The position numbers were made by a program, and so were the translations under genes. From Puniceibacterium sp. IMCC21224 (GTDB lineage Bacteria > Pseudomonadota > Alphaproteobacteria > Rhodobacterales > Rhodobacteraceae), in the NCBI RefSeq assembly GCF_001038505.1, contig NZ_LDPY01000001.1:1178001-1242000 (forward strand): a stretch of DNA of 64,000 nucleotides. Reading direction: 5' to 3'. Shown here in pieces: positions 54,340 through 64,000 of the stretch. The notes below the pieces were generated by a model. That model was not told the DNA's origin and ran no database searches. It worked only from the letters and a program-made list of their open reading frames with translations. Each line of letters starts with the position of its first letter. The stretch's first letter is position 1.

Positions 54340-56616
54340 TTAGCCGTAAGCAGACACCGGCGTGCCCGCGATTGCGGCCATATTCAAAAGGCCCCGCGCG
54401 GTGATTGCGGGGGTCACAATATGCGCCTTGTTGCCCATACCCATCAGGATCGGACCGACTTCCAACCCGCCGCCCTTCATCTTGAGAATGTTGCGCACCC
54501 CCGAGGCGGCGTCAGCATGGGCAAAGATCAGCACATTCGCCGCCCCGGACATCCGGTTGCTTGGCATCAGGCGGGCACGAAGTTCGGGATCGAGGGCGGT
54601 GTCGATATTCATCTCACCCTCATAGCAGAAATCCCGTGGCATCCGGTCGAGGATGGCAATGGCATCGCGCAGCCGCGCGCCCGAGCCCTGAGTTTGGCTG
54701 CCAAAGTTCGACTGCGCGCACAGCGCGATGTTCGGCGTGACACCAAAGCGGCGGACATGGCGCGCGGCGGAAATCACCGTCTCAGCAAGCTGCTCTGGCG
54801 TCGGCAGGGCCCGGACATGGGTATCCGCGATAAACAGCGGTCCGTCTTCGAGGATCATCAGGGATAGCGCGCCTTGGGGATGCAGGCTGGGGCCACCCAG
54901 CACCTCTTCGATATATTTCAGGTGCCAGCGGTATTCGCCAAAGGTGCCGCAGATCAGTGAATCCGCGTCCCCCATATTCACCATGACCGCGCCAATGGCG
55001 GTGGTGTTGGTGCGCATGATCGCGCGGGCCAGATCCGGCGACACGCCGCGCCGCGCCATCAGGCTGTGATAGCTTTCCCAGTAATCGCGATACCGTGGGT
55101 CATTCTCGGGGTTTACGATGTGAAAGTCGCGGCCGGGGCGGATGTTCAACCCCAGACGTTCGCAGCGCATCTCGATCACATCGGGGCGGCCGATCAGGAT
55201 CGGCGTCTCGACCGTCTCTTCCAATATGGCCTGAGCGGCGCGCAGCACCCGCTCGTCCTCGCCCTCGGCAAAGACGATGCGGCGTTCGGCGCTGGCCGAG
55301 GCGTGGAAAATCGGCCGCATCAGCAGGGCCGACTTGTAGACCGACGCATCGAGGCGGGCTTTGTAGGCGACCAGATCGTCAAGCGGGCGGGCGGCGACGC
55401 CGGTATCCATCGCAGCCTTGGCCACAGCGGTGGACACCACGCCGGACAGGCGCGGGTCAAAGGGTTTCGGGATCAGATAATCGGCGCCAAAGGTCAGCTG
55501 TTCGCCCTTGTAGGCTGCTGCCGCTTCGGCGCTGGTGGTGGCTCGGGCCATGGCGGCGATGCCTTCGACGCAGGCGATCTCCATCTCGTCGTTGATCTCG
55601 GTTGCGCCGACATCCAGCGCACCGCGAAAGATAAAGGGAAAACACAGCACGTTGTTGACCTGATTGGGAAAATCCGACCGTCCGGTGGCGATGATTGCAT
55701 CCGGCACGACGCTACGAGCGACATCGGGCATGATTTCAGGGTTGGGGTTGGCAAGGGCAAAGATGATCGGACGCGCAGCCATGCGCGCCACCATTTCGGG
55801 TTTCAGCACATTCGGCCCCGACAGGCCCAGGAACAGATCCGCGCCGTCAATCACATCGTCAAGCGTGCGCTTGTCCGTCGCCTGGGCAAAGCAGGTTTTT
55901 TGCGGGTTCATGTCGACGTCGCGACCTTCATATACCAGGCCATGCACGTCGCAGAGCCAGATATTTTCGCGCTTCACGCCTAGTTTCACCAGCATGTTCA
56001 GGCAGGCAATGCCGGCGGCCCCGCCGCCGGTCGAGACGATTTTGATCTCTTCAAAGCTTTTGTCGGCCACAAACAGTGCATTGCGCGCCGCCGCGCCCAC
56101 GACGATGGCCGTGCCATGCTGATCGTCATGAAACACCGGAATGTTCATCCGCTCGCGGCACAGTTTTTCGACGATGAAGCAGTCGGGTGCCTTGATATCC
56201 TCAAGATTGATGGCGCCAAAGGTCGGTTCCAGCGCGCAGACAATGTCGGCCAGCTTCACCGGGTCGGGTTCGTTCACCTCGATATCAAAACAGTCGATAT
56301 TCGCGAACTTCTTGAACAGGACGGCCTTGCCCTCCATCACCGGCTTGGATGCCAGAGCACCGATGTTGCCCAGACCCAGAACGGCTGTGCCGTTGGTCAC
56401 CACGGCGACCAGATTTCCGCGCGCGGTATAGCGCGCGGCATTGGCCGGATCGGCCTTGATCTCAAGACAGGCCTCGGCGACGCCGGGGGAATAGGCACGG
56501 GCCAGATCGCGGCCATTGGCCAGCGGCTTGGTGGCGCGAATTTCCAGCTTCCCGGGTTTCGGGAATTCGTGATAGGCAAGCGCCGCCTGGCGCAGCGAAT
56601 CGTTGGCGTCTGACAT
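54340..56616 (-). CDS. maeB: NADP-dependent malic enzyme with phosphotransacetylase-like domain
   Basis: A 758-aa MaeB-type fusion. The N-terminal malic enzyme part (about 1-430) shows [30 protein letters not shown], the NAD(P) loop [16 protein letters not shown] and [11 protein letters not shown]. The C-terminal part (about 440-758) is phosphate acetyltransferase-like ([19 protein letters not shown] and [19 protein letters not shown] text) and usually regulatory. It decarboxylates malate to pyruvate. The start [15 protein letters not shown] (ATG at 56616) with GGGGGACC upstream is used; the open frame continues to 57201 but covers the divergent cdd gene. It is divergent from the nucleoside-salvage operon. 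Confidence 0.95.
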   Translation of the reverse strand: MSDANDSLRQAALAYHEFPKPGKLEIRATKPLANGRDLARAYSPGVAEACLEIKADPANAARYTARGNLVAVVTNGTAVLGLGNIGALASKPVMEGKAVLFKKFANIDCFDIEVNEPDPVKLADIVCALEPTFGAINLEDIKAPDCFIVEKLCRERMNIPVFHDDQHGTAIVVGAAARNALFVADKSFEEIKIVSTGGGAAGIACLNMLVKLGVKRENIWLCDVHGLVYEGRDVDMNPQKTCFAQATDKRTLDDVIDGADLFLGLSGPNVLKPEMVARMAARPIIFALANPNPEIMPDVARSVVPDAIIATGRSDFPNQVNNVLCFPFIFRGALDVGATEINDEMEIACVEGIAAMARATTSAEAAAAYKGEQLTFGADYLIPKPFDPRLSGVVSTAVAKAAMDTGVAARPLDDLVAYKARLDASVYKSALLMRPIFHASASAERRIVFAEGEDERVLRAAQAILEETVETPILIGRPDVIEMRCERLGLNIRPGRDFHIVNPENDPRYRDYWESYHSLMARRGVSPDLARAIMRTNTTAIGAVMVNMGDADSLICGTFGEYRWHLKYIEEVLGGPSLHPQGALSLMILEDGPLFIADTHVRALPTPEQLAETVISAARHVRRFGVTPNIALCAQSNFGSQTQGSGARLRDAIAILDRMPRDFCYEGEMNIDTALDPELRARLMPSNRMSGAANVLIFAHADAASGVRNILKMKGGGLEVGPILMGMGNKAHIVTPAITARGLLNMAAIAGTPVSAYG

Positions 56617-56823
56617 CTCTGGTCCCCCAAGTGCCGCCCCGGTGGCGGCGTTTTGCAGCACTTGGTAGACTGTTTTGCCGCAGGCGGAAAGCGTTGGATC
56701 ACTGTCGGGCGGAACATCTGGCGCGGTTGCTGACCAAAGGGCAGGGGGCGTCGGCTCCCGCGCCCGCTTGCATTCCGCCTGCTGGCTCCGCAACATGGCG
56801 GGGCAGTCCAAAAGGAGAGTCCG

Positions 56824-57216
56824 ATGTCGCTCAGAGAGGCCGCGCGCGCGGTGCGCGAAAATGCCCATGCCCCCTATTCGGGGTTCAAGGTGGGGGCGGC
56901 GCTGCGCACCCCCGGTGGGGCGGTCTATGTCGGTTGCAACGTGGAAAACGCCGCCTATCCCGAAGGCACCTGCGCCGAGGCCGGGGCCATTGCCGCCATG
57001 GTTGCCGCCGGCGAGACGGTGATTGCCGAGGCCTATGTGATTGCCGACAGCCCGGATCCCGTCCCCCCCTGTGGCGGTTGCCGTCAAAAGCTGGTCGAAT
57101 TCGCAGGCGGCGAAGTGACGGTGACACTGGCCACGCTGGACGGGGCCGAACGGGTGATGCGAGTGGGGGAGCTGTTGCCCGGCGCCTTTACCCGGACCCA
57201 CATGGACCGCAACTGA
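56824..57216 (+). CDS. cdd: Cytidine deaminase
   Basis: A 130-aa homotetrameric-type cytidine deaminase, deaminating cytidine and deoxycytidine to uridine and deoxyuridine. The zinc site is CAEAGAIAAMV (Cys and catalytic Glu) and PPCGGCRQKLVEF (two Cys). NVENAAYPEGTCAE is the family signature. It is the first gene of the cdd-deoA-deoB-add-upp operon, and its stop overlaps the deoA start (TGATG). Confidence 0.95.
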   Translation: MSLREAARAVRENAHAPYSGFKVGAALRTPGGAVYVGCNVENAAYPEGTCAEAGAIAAMVAAGETVIAEAYVIADSPDPVPPCGGCRQKLVEFAGGEVTVTLATLDGAERVMRVGELLPGAFTRTHMDRN

Positions 57217-58541
57217 TGGATGCCCGCGCGATCATCGCGACCCTGCGGCGCGGGGACGAGCCAGATGCCGAGGCGCTGGGCTGGTTTGCGCGCGGACTGG
57301 CCGATGGTACCGTCAGTGATGCGCAGGCCGGTGCCTTTGCCATGGCGGTCTGCCTGCGTGGGTTGTCTGATGCGGGGCGTGTGGCGCTGACCTGTGCGAT
57401 GCGCGATTCGGGGGCGATGCTGCGCTGGGATCTCGGCGCGCCGGTGCTGGACAAACATTCCACGGGTGGCGTGGGGGATTGCGTTTCACTGGTGCTTGCG
57501 CCCGCGCTTGCGGCTTGTGGCGTTTACGTGCCGATGATCTCGGGGCGGGGGCTGGGTCACACCGGCGGCACACTTGACAAAATGGAGGCGATCCCCGGCG
57601 TTGTGACCACGCTGGACGAGGCGCGGTTCCGCGCAGTGGTGGCCGACGCGGGCTGTGCCATTGTCAGCGCAACAGCCGATATAGCGCCCGCTGACCGGCG
57701 GCTCTATGCGGTGCGGGACGTGACCGGAACCGTTGAGTCGCTTGATCTGATCACCGCGTCGATCCTGTCGAAAAAGCTGGCCGCCGGACTGGACGGTCTG
57801 GTGCTGGACGTCAAAGTTGGCTCAGGCGCGTTCATGAAATCGGATGCCGAGGCGCGGGCCTTGGCCCAGGCGCTGGTTGACACTGCGTCGGCGGCGGGGT
57901 GCCCGACAACGGCGCTGATCACCGACATGGCACAGCCGCTGGCCTGGGCGCTGGGCAACGCCCTCGAAGTGGGCTGCGCGATGCAGGTGTTGACCGGGGC
58001 CGCATCGGGCCGGTTGGCCAAACTGTCGATGACATTGGGCAGTGCGTTATTGGCGCAGGCCGGATTGGTGCCGGATCTGCCCGCCGGCGAGGCGCAGATT
58101 GCCGGGGCGATCAGTAGCGGAGCGGCGGCAGAACGCTTTGGCCGCATGGTCGCGGCGATGGGTGGCCCGGTGCATTTCGTCGAGGACTGGCAACGCTTTT
58201 TGCCCGAGGCACCGGTGGTCCGCGAGGTGACGGCCACAACCTCTGGCCACGTTACCGCCATCGACGGAGAGGTTCTGGGTCTGACGGTGGTTGCCCTGGG
58301 CGGTGGACGGCAGGTCGAGACGGATGTGATCAACCCGTCGGTGGGCCTGTCAGACTTGGTGCCGTTGGGCACATGGGTCGAGAAGGGCCAGCCGCTGGCG
58401 CGGGTTCACGCCGCGCGAATGGATCAGGCCGAAGCAGCGCTGCGCGCCGTCCATAGTGCAATCACGTTGGGAGCGGTCCCTGAGATTGGGCCACTGGTGC
58501 GCGATCGGATTGCCCCCGCGCAAACCGGGGGTACCCCATGA
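57216..58541 (+). CDS. deoA: Thymidine phosphorylase
   Basis: A 441-aa pyrimidine-nucleoside phosphorylase that converts thymidine or deoxyuridine and phosphate to the base and deoxyribose 1-phosphate. Motifs: LDKHSTGGVGDCVSL, SGRGLGHTGGTLDKMEAIPG (the family signature) and LDVKVGSGAFMK, with the C-terminal PYNP domain around VTAIDGEVLG. The ATG at 57216 overlaps the cdd stop; the longer open frame upstream is not coding. Its stop overlaps the deoB start by four bases. Confidence 0.95.
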   Translation: MDARAIIATLRRGDEPDAEALGWFARGLADGTVSDAQAGAFAMAVCLRGLSDAGRVALTCAMRDSGAMLRWDLGAPVLDKHSTGGVGDCVSLVLAPALAACGVYVPMISGRGLGHTGGTLDKMEAIPGVVTTLDEARFRAVVADAGCAIVSATADIAPADRRLYAVRDVTGTVESLDLITASILSKKLAAGLDGLVLDVKVGSGAFMKSDAEARALAQALVDTASAAGCPTTALITDMAQPLAWALGNALEVGCAMQVLTGAASGRLAKLSMTLGSALLAQAGLVPDLPAGEAQIAGAISSGAAAERFGRMVAAMGGPVHFVEDWQRFLPEAPVVREVTATTSGHVTAIDGEVLGLTVVALGGGRQVETDVINPSVGLSDLVPLGTWVEKGQPLARVHAARMDQAEAALRAVHSAITLGAVPEIGPLVRDRIAPAQTGGTP

Positions 58542-59748
58542 CTCGCGCGTTTCTGGTCGTCATGGATTCGGTCGGGATCGGCGGCGCGCCAGATGCCGCT
58601 ACGTTCTTTAATGGCGATCTGCCCGACACCGGGGCCAATACGCTGGCCCATATCGCGCAGACCTGTGCCGCAGGGCAGGCCAAAGACGGGCGCAGCGGAT
58701 CACTGCGCCTGCCTGTGCTGGAGCGGCTGGGGCTGGGGGCGGCTGTACGGCTTGCCTCGGATGAGGCGCTGCCGGGGTATGATGCCACGCCAACGGGCCT
58801 CTGGGGGCGGCGACCGAACTGTCGCGCGGTAAGGATACGCCCTCGGGTCACTGGGAACTTGCGGGGTTGCCGGTGCCCTGGGACTGGCATTATTTCCCCG
58901 ACTCTGTACCCGCCTTTCCGCCTGAAATTGTGCAACTGGTCTGTGATCTGGCCGGGACCGATGGCATCCTTGGCAATTGCCATGGGTCGGGCACGGTGAT
59001 GATCGACCAGTTCGGGGCCGAACATCTGCGCAACGGCAATCCGATCTGCTACACCTCGGCGGATTCAGTGTTTCAGATTGCAGCGCATGAAAAGGCGTTT
59101 GGCCTCGACCGGCTGTTGGATCTTTGCGCGGCGCTGGCGCCGCATCTGCATGCACTCAAGGTGGGGCGGGTGATCGCCAGACCATTTGTCGGCAGCGCGG
59201 GCGCGTTCCGGCGCACGGCGAACCGGCACGATTACGCCATCAAGCCGCCGCAGCCGGTGCTGACAAACTGGGTGCAGGATGCAGGACAAAAGGTCCATGC
59301 CGTGGGTAAGATAGGCGACATCTTTTCGATGCAGGGGATCGACGATCTGCGCAAAGGGCCAGACACCGAATTGATGCAGCACCTTGGCGATCTGATCGAC
59401 ACCGCCCCGGACGGCAGCCTGACATTCGCTAATTTTGTCGAGTTTGATTCGCTGTGGGGGCATCGCCGCGACGTGTCCGGGTATGCCCGCGCACTGGAAT
59501 GGTTCGACACGGAAATCGGTGCGCTGTTGCCACGCCTGCGCGACGGTGACCTCTTGTGCCTGACCGCCGATCACGGCAATGACCCAACGTGGAGCGGCAC
59601 CGACCATACCCGCGAACGGGTGCCGGTGTTGATCTATGGATGTGGGGCGGGATCGCTGGGACATGTTGGCTTTGCCGATGTGGCGGCCAGTATCGCGACC
59701 CACCTTGGCGTGGCCCCGCAAGGGCCGGGACGGAGCTTTCTAAAATGA
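58538..59748 (+). pseudogene. deoB: Phosphopentomutase with a single-base frameshift
   Basis: DeoB interconverts (deoxy)ribose 1-phosphate and 5-phosphate. The first frame gives FLVVMDSVGIGGAPDA through TPTGLWG. After the run of five G at 58803-58807 the reading leaves the family sequence and would stop at 58999. The correct continuation (GHWELAGLPVPWDWHYFP, then TADHGNDPTWSGTDHTRERV) is in another frame up to 59748. One extra G in the run would restore TGG GGG GCG GCG ACC GAA CTG and a full-length protein of about 403 aa. Either the gene is inactive in this strain or the base is a homopolymer sequencing error. The neighbours are intact and overlap it (ATGA at both ends), which favours error or a very recent mutation. 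Confidence 0.88.
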
Positions 59749-60773
59749 CCCCAGAATTGCCCCCTGTGATGGACGAAGAGCAGCTGGCCGCAGTCCTCGA
59801 CCTGCCCAAGGTCGAATTGCACCTGCACCATGAGGGGGCCGCACCACCCGAATTCATCCGCCGTCTGGGGCAGGAGAAATCGATAAACCTGACAGGGGTG
59901 TTCAACCCTGACGGCAGCTATGCCTTTCACGACTTTGCCCATTTCCTCAGCGTCTACGAGGCTGCAACGCAGGTTTTGAAAACACCCGAGGATTACGCCC
60001 GCCTGACCACCGCTGTGCTTGAGGAAAGTGCCGCCAACGGGGTGATCTATTGCGAAACCTTTCTGAGCCCGGATTTCTGCGGCGGCGGCGATGTCGGGGC
60101 ATGGCGCGAATATCTGCACGCGATTCGCGACGCCGCCGATGCGGCCGAGCGCGCCCACGGCATCGTGCTGCGCGGCATCGTCACCTGTATCCGTCACTTC
60201 GGCCCTTACCGGGCCAAGGCACCCGCGCTTTGCGCCGCCGAGACGGCGGGCGACTGGATCGTCGGCTTTGGCATGGGGGGTGACGAGACTATGGGCAAAC
60301 AAAAGGATTTTGCCTGGCCGTTTGATCTGGCGCGCGAGGCTGGGTTGCAGCTGACCACCCATGCGGGCGAATGGCGCGGCCCAGCCGAGGTCCGCAGCGC
60401 GATCGAGGATCTGCGTGTTACGCGGGTCGGTCACGGTGTACGCGCGATCGAGGATCTGGCGCTCGTCGATCTGATCGCCGAAAGGGGCATCGTGCTTGAG
60501 GTCTGCCCGGTGTCCAACGTGACGCTGAAGGTTTACCCGAATATGGCCGCGCATCCGATTGAAGAGTTGCGCAAAAGGGGCGTCACGGTCACCGTGTCCA
60601 CCGATGATCCGCCGTTCTTCCACACCAACATGCGCCGCGAATATCACAACCTCGCCAAGACGTTTGGCTGGTCGGCAGAGCAATTCAGCGAGCTTGCCCG
60701 AACCTCGGCCCGCGCTGCCTTTTGCAATGATGAGACAAAATCCGCCCTGCTGAAACGACTGGAGACCCCATGA
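59745..60773 (+). CDS. add: Adenosine deaminase
   Basis: A 342-aa metal-dependent deaminase converting adenosine and deoxyadenosine to inosine forms. Zinc ligands and active site: [11 protein letters not shown] (HxH), TTHAGEW (His and Glu), [11 protein letters not shown], and [10 protein letters not shown]. Length is normal for the family. The ATG at 59745 overlaps the deoB stop (AAAATGA). The related adenine deaminase specificity cannot be excluded by eye, but the salvage-operon context favours adenosine. Confidence 0.92.
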   Translation: MTPELPPVMDEEQLAAVLDLPKVELHLHHEGAAPPEFIRRLGQEKSINLTGVFNPDGSYAFHDFAHFLSVYEAATQVLKTPEDYARLTTAVLEESAANGVIYCETFLSPDFCGGGDVGAWREYLHAIRDAADAAERAHGIVLRGIVTCIRHFGPYRAKAPALCAAETAGDWIVGFGMGGDETMGKQKDFAWPFDLAREAGLQLTTHAGEWRGPAEVRSAIEDLRVTRVGHGVRAIEDLALVDLIAERGIVLEVCPVSNVTLKVYPNMAAHPIEELRKRGVTVTVSTDDPPFFHTNMRREYHNLAKTFGWSAEQFSELARTSARAAFCNDETKSALLKRLETP

Positions 60774-61402
60774 CCGAGCATCTGACAATCGTCGATCACC
60801 CGCTGGTGCAGCACAAGCTGACGCTGATGCGCGAAAAGGGCACATCGACCGCCGTGTTCCGCCAATTGCTACGCGAAATCAGCCAATTGCTGGCCTATGA
60901 GGTGACGCGCGATCTGCCCCTCACCAAGCGCCGGATTGAAACCCCGATGCAGGAAATGGAGGCCCCGGTGCTGGCGGGCAAGAAGCTGGCGCTGATCTCG
61001 ATTCTGCGGGCGGGCAACGGGCTGCTGGACGGGGTGCTGGAACTGATCCCTTCGGCCCGTGTAGGCTTTGTCGGGCTGTACCGGGACGAGGCGACTCTGC
61101 AACCGGTGCAGTATTACTTCAAGGTGCCCGAGGGGCTCGAGGACAGGCTGGTGATCGCCGTGGACCCGATGCTGGCGACGGGCAATTCTTCGGCTGCGGC
61201 GATTGATCTGCTCAAGAAGGCAGGGGCCACAAATATTCGGTTTCTCTGCCTTCTGGCTGCGCCCGAAGGGGTGGCGCGGATGAAAGAGGCGCACCCCGAT
61301 GTGCCGATTGTCACAGCGTCGCTCGATAGTCGGTTGAATGATAAGGGTTATATCATTCCCGGACTAGGGGATGCGGGTGACCGGATGTTTGGCACTAAAT
61401 AA
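60770..61402 (+). CDS. upp: Uracil phosphoribosyltransferase
   Basis: A 210-aa UPRTase making UMP from uracil and PRPP. The PRPP loop is [18 protein letters not shown], and the uracil-contact C-terminus [20 protein letters not shown] is complete. [17 protein letters not shown] and [19 protein letters not shown] text fit the family. It overlaps the add stop by four bases and ends the salvage operon. Confidence 0.96.
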   Translation: MTEHLTIVDHPLVQHKLTLMREKGTSTAVFRQLLREISQLLAYEVTRDLPLTKRRIETPMQEMEAPVLAGKKLALISILRAGNGLLDGVLELIPSARVGFVGLYRDEATLQPVQYYFKVPEGLEDRLVIAVDPMLATGNSSAAAIDLLKKAGATNIRFLCLLAAPEGVARMKEAHPDVPIVTASLDSRLNDKGYIIPGLGDAGDRMFGTK

Positions 61403-61422
61403 GCTGTTTCATCGCTTTACTT

Positions 61423-61450
61423 GGGGCAAGTGATCATGCAGTCTTGCCCC
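61423..61450. terminator. Perfect 8-bp hairpin between upp and the SPOR gene
   Basis: GGGGCAAG, a 12-base loop, then CTTGCCCC. It lies 20 bases after the upp stop and 19 before the next start. There is no T run on the plus strand, so it could be a terminator of the salvage operon or a 5'-leader structure of the SPOR gene. Confidence 0.5.
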
Positions 61451-61469
61451 TACATCTGTGGGGGCAGAC

Positions 61470-62777
61470 ATGATTATTTCACGATTCTTGACCATTGGCC
61501 TGCTGGCCGTGACATCCTTTGGCGCAACAGATGCTTTCGCGCAGGGGCGCAACGCGGATATCCCGGCTGAGATCCCGCCGAGCAGCTATACTGCCCGGCA
61601 ATATGTTGACAGCAAAGGTTGCGTGTTCATTCGCGCGGGCATCGACGGTGCCGTAACCTGGGTGCCGCGGGTTACGCGCGGGCGCGAACAACTGTGTGGC
61701 GCAACGCCATCGGTTGCCAATGCGGCCCCGACACCGCGCGCGGCTCCGCAACAGGCAGAACAGATCACCATCACAACGCCTGCACCTGCTCCCGCGCCAA
61801 AGGTCATCGCTCCGGCACCTCGGGTGAAGCAGCGTGCGGCTGCGCCGACACCGGCCCCCCGACCCAAGGCATCGCGCCCCCCGGTGCGCACAGTCGCCTC
61901 GATCCCGGCGTCGAAAAAGCCAGCGCAGCGCGTTATTCGGGCTGCCCCGGCACCCGTGCGGGCGCAAGCGCCGGTGCGAAGGGTGATTCAGGCGCCGGTC
62001 GCGCCGTCAGCGTCGGCATCTTCGCGTGTTCGTACGGTCAAGGTGGCACCGGGCGCGCGCATGCCCGCCTGCACCGGTGTACCGACTGCGGGCGGTGGCT
62101 ATACCGTGCGCTGCGGTGCCGAAGCAGCCGCCTATATCGCCGCGACTGGCCAAACTCAGGTCCCGTCCTCGGGTGTCCGCGCGACCAACTCTGTCCGTAC
62201 GGCCAGCGCCGCGTCAGGCAGCACCCGTATCGTGCCGCATCATGTTTATGAGGCGCGCGACGATCAGGTTGTGACGGTGCCCAAGGGGTATCGCCCGGCG
62301 TTTGATGATGGTCGGCTGAACCGCCAGCGGGCGAACCAGTCGATTGAGGGCTATCAGGCCACACAGCTGGTCTGGACCAGCACCGTACCGCGTCGGCTGA
62401 TTGATCGCCGGTCGGGACGTGACGTGACGGTAAAGTATCCCAAACTGATCTATCCCTACACCGATTACGCGACCCAAAATGCGGCGCTGTCGACCCAGAG
62501 CGCGCAACGCGTGGCCCCCAGCGTTGCCGCTGCGCCGTTGACGCGGGCCAATCAGGGACGGTTTGTGCAGGTCGGCACCTTTGGCGTGCCGTCAAACGCC
62601 ACACGCACGGCGGCGCGGTTGCAGGGCATGGGTCTGCCGGTCCGGCTGAGCAACTATTCCAAGGGCGGTAAGGCCTACAAGATTGTGATGGCGGGGCCGT
62701 TCAACTCGTCGACACAGATCAGTTCCGCGCTGTCAGCGGCCCGTCAGGCCGGTTTTTCCGACGCCTTTGTGCGGTGA
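61470..62777 (+). CDS. SPOR-domain periplasmic/cell-envelope protein
   Basis: A 435-aa protein. A signal peptide (FLTIGLLAVTSFGATDAFA) is followed by a small conserved block with Cys (YVDSKGCVFIRAGIDGAVTW), a long Pro/Ala-rich low-complexity linker (about residues 85-195), a middle region with two cysteines (ACTGVPTAGGGYTVRCG), and a C-terminal SPOR domain (about 365-435, RFVQVGTFGVPSNATRTAAR to ARQAGFSDAFVR). SPOR domains bind glycan strands stripped of stem peptides and target proteins to the division site. The ATG at 61470 is preferred over GTG 61458. A terminator follows. Confidence 0.9.
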   Translation: MIISRFLTIGLLAVTSFGATDAFAQGRNADIPAEIPPSSYTARQYVDSKGCVFIRAGIDGAVTWVPRVTRGREQLCGATPSVANAAPTPRAAPQQAEQITITTPAPAPAPKVIAPAPRVKQRAAAPTPAPRPKASRPPVRTVASIPASKKPAQRVIRAAPAPVRAQAPVRRVIQAPVAPSASASSRVRTVKVAPGARMPACTGVPTAGGGYTVRCGAEAAAYIAATGQTQVPSSGVRATNSVRTASAASGSTRIVPHHVYEARDDQVVTVPKGYRPAFDDGRLNRQRANQSIEGYQATQLVWTSTVPRRLIDRRSGRDVTVKYPKLIYPYTDYATQNAALSTQSAQRVAPSVAAAPLTRANQGRFVQVGTFGVPSNATRTAARLQGMGLPVRLSNYSKGGKAYKIVMAGPFNSSTQISSALSAARQAGFSDAFVR

Positions 62778-62801
62778 CGCCAGTCAGCCGTGAATGACAC
62801 C

Positions 62802-62833
62802 AAAGGCTCCTGCATTGCGCTGGGGCCTTTTTG
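62802..62833 (+). terminator. Rho-independent terminator after the SPOR gene
   Basis: AAAGGCTCC, an 11-base loop, then GGGGCCTTTTT. One mismatch in a 9-bp stem, followed by Ts. It may also serve the convergent gene on the minus strand. Confidence 0.75.
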
Positions 62834-62869
62834 CTTTGCATGGGCGTTGCAGGACCAGATTGCGCGGGG

Positions 62870-63895
62870 CTATGCGCCGCAGATACCCTGAAGCCGGACC
62901 CAGTCGGCATCGCTCAGCACGGCACTGCTGCCCTCGACGGCGCGTGGATCAGCCTCGATCAGGGGCAGGGTGCTTTCGCCGGTGATATCCTCGGCATAGG
63001 CGTAGGGCGTGGTGCGCAGTTCCGCCGCAGCAAAGGCGGGGATCAGAATGTCGGGACTTAGCGGCTGGGGTTCGGCTGTCAGCAATGCCTCGGCGTATTG
63101 ATCCAGCGCGGCATCGGGCAGCACCCCTGTGGTCAGCAATTGCAGCGACGCCAGCAACCCGGCATGGCGCAACAACCCTTCGAGAGGGTCGCGGCGACTG
63201 GCCCGAACCGCCTCGACCAGCACGTACCCGGCGGTCACGTCGGGGTCTTCGGGGTCCTCAACCAGGGCGCGGTTCAGCAGGATGATACCGCCGGGCAGAT
63301 GTGCCGCCCGACGCACACCTTCGCGCAGCACCACGAGGTCATTGCTGCGCTGCTCGCCCAGAATTCGACTGGCCAGGTGGCGCAGGGGCACGACCGCCTC
63401 GGCGGCGGCGCAGGGCTGGCCTGCGACACGCGAAATGCGATCCTGAAGCGCGAGGCCAATCTCGTCCCGTTTGACCATCGGCACAACCTTGACGGTATGC
63501 TGCAGCAACGCATTGGGCAACCAGAACAGCGCCAGCCCGGCAATCGCCAGGGCAAAGCCGCCTGTCGCGACGAACCGCAGTTTACCGGGGCGCGGGCGAC
63601 GGCGGTCGATGACACGGCGGACTTTTTCGATGCCGTCGATCATCACGGATTCGGCGTCGTCCAGTTCCAGCGTCTCGCCGGAGTCACCGTCGGGGTGAAA
63701 GATGGCCGGGCGCTGGCCTTTGTTCAGCCGGGCGACAGCGGCCAGAGACCAGTGCGCCAGCACCCGGTCCGAGGTATCGCTGATGGTCAGCGTGGCGTCC
63801 CCCAGCGATACAACCACCTCGCGCCGCTGGGCGTCAGGTGTGGGCCGCCACAGGCCGGTCGCCTCAAGCCGTTGATATTCGTTCAGCGCTGTCAT
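62870..63895 (-). CDS. Uncharacterised membrane protein resembling a degenerate M48 peptidase
   Basis: A 341-aa protein starting MTALNEYQRLEATGLWRPTP (ATG at 63895). An N-terminal region of beta-strand character (EVVVSLGDATLTISDTSDRV) is followed by a basic stretch (RRRPRPGKLRF), a membrane helix (ATGGFALAIAGLALFWLPNA) and a periplasmic domain. Within that domain LPGGIILLNRALVEDPEDPD followed by VTAGYVLVEAVRA is laid out like M48/Oma1 peptidases, but the HExxH zinc motif is replaced by VEAVR, so it would be catalytically dead. The layout comparison is by eye. It is convergent with the SPOR gene. Confidence 0.7.
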   Translation of the reverse strand: MTALNEYQRLEATGLWRPTPDAQRREVVVSLGDATLTISDTSDRVLAHWSLAAVARLNKGQRPAIFHPDGDSGETLELDDAESVMIDGIEKVRRVIDRRRPRPGKLRFVATGGFALAIAGLALFWLPNALLQHTVKVVPMVKRDEIGLALQDRISRVAGQPCAAAEAVVPLRHLASRILGEQRSNDLVVLREGVRRAAHLPGGIILLNRALVEDPEDPDVTAGYVLVEAVRASRRDPLEGLLRHAGLLASLQLLTTGVLPDAALDQYAEALLTAEPQPLSPDILIPAFAAAELRTTPYAYAEDITGESTLPLIEADPRAVEGSSAVLSDADWVRLQGICGA

Positions 63896-64000
63896 TGTGG
63901 GCTGCTCTGCCTCTTGTCCGAACGAATCGTAACATGACGCAGACCACGGGGGCAATGCGACTGGAGCGGAGCGGACCGTGTGCAGCCCCGCCGATCCGCC
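63896..64000. other. Window end, no gene seen
   Basis: The 105 bases upstream of the preceding minus-strand start contain no recognisable coding or RNA feature. They may hold its promoter or the edge of a gene lying beyond the window. Confidence 0.4.

Noticed and set aside
54340..57201. 953-aa reading of malic enzyme with a 195-residue N-terminal extension
   Set aside because: The extension covers the divergent cdd gene in antisense and its promoter. The family start [10 protein letters not shown] at 56616 has a good ribosome-binding site.
56631..58541. 636-aa reading of deoA with an extension across cdd
   Set aside because: The upstream part is an out-of-frame shadow of cdd; deoA starts at 57216 overlapping the cdd stop.

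Overview
The window looks like a chromosomal segment of a Rhodobacteraceae (Roseobacter-group) alphaproteobacterium. The base composition is GC-rich throughout. Several gene sets are typical of that family: a FYDLN-acid (TIGR02300-type) protein, fdxA next to ferredoxin-NADP reductase, a SPOR protein, a malic enzyme fused to a phosphotransacetylase-like domain, and a nucleoside-salvage operon. All calls come from reading the sequence; no database search was run.

Layout. 1-3.4 kb: the 5' part of murJ (minus strand, runs off the window), then a degraded insertion hotspot made of a complete IS3-family element (about 1518-2742) that abuts the N-terminal fragment of a tyrosine-type integrase, which lies next to tRNA-Ala(GGC). 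3.5-5.3 kb: housekeeping genes and a GntR/FCD regulator. 5.4-40.8 kb: a hybrid NRPS/PKS region. It has a divergent autotransporter carrying a beta-lactamase/S12-type serine hydrolase, three assembly-line proteins, an embedded asparagine synthetase, and on the opposite strand a type II thioesterase, an SPFH membrane protein, a SyrD/PvdE-type exporter, a 54-aa membrane peptide, a DUF697 protein and an Sfp/EntD-type phosphopantetheinyl transferase.

Assembly-line logic, inferred from domain order. The 4622-aa protein (FAAL-ACP-KS-AT-ACP-AMT-C-T-C-C-A-T-C) activates a fatty acid, extends it with malonyl-CoA and transaminates the beta position, as in iturin/mycosubtilin starter modules. It passes the chain to the 2410-aa protein (A-T-C-A[methyltransferase]-T-E) and then to the 1.29-kilo-residue C-A-T-TE protein. 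The predicted product is a beta-amino-fatty-acid lipopeptide of four or five residues. By-eye specificity codes suggest Thr-like, unknown, Tyr-like (methylated and D-configured) and Asp. One carrier domain has no adenylation domain.

40.9-52.1 kb: a redox/transport region. FdxA and its reductase are divergent from a DUF971 protein. Next come an AprA-like flavoprotein, an 80-aa dicluster ferredoxin and a HEAT-repeat protein. A tightly overlapping operon follows: a sulfonate/nitrate-type binding protein with a NosL-like tail, a permease, a membrane protein with a vicinal Cys pair, an ATPase, Sco, PCuAC, a dihaem cytochrome c and a Crp/Fnr regulator. This looks like an undescribed copper-linked uptake/redox system. 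52.4-61.4 kb: prpE, maeB and a cdd-deoA-deoB-add-upp nucleoside-salvage operon in which deoB carries a single-base frameshift in a G run. 61.5-64 kb: a SPOR-domain protein and an uncharacterised membrane protein resembling a degenerate M48 peptidase.
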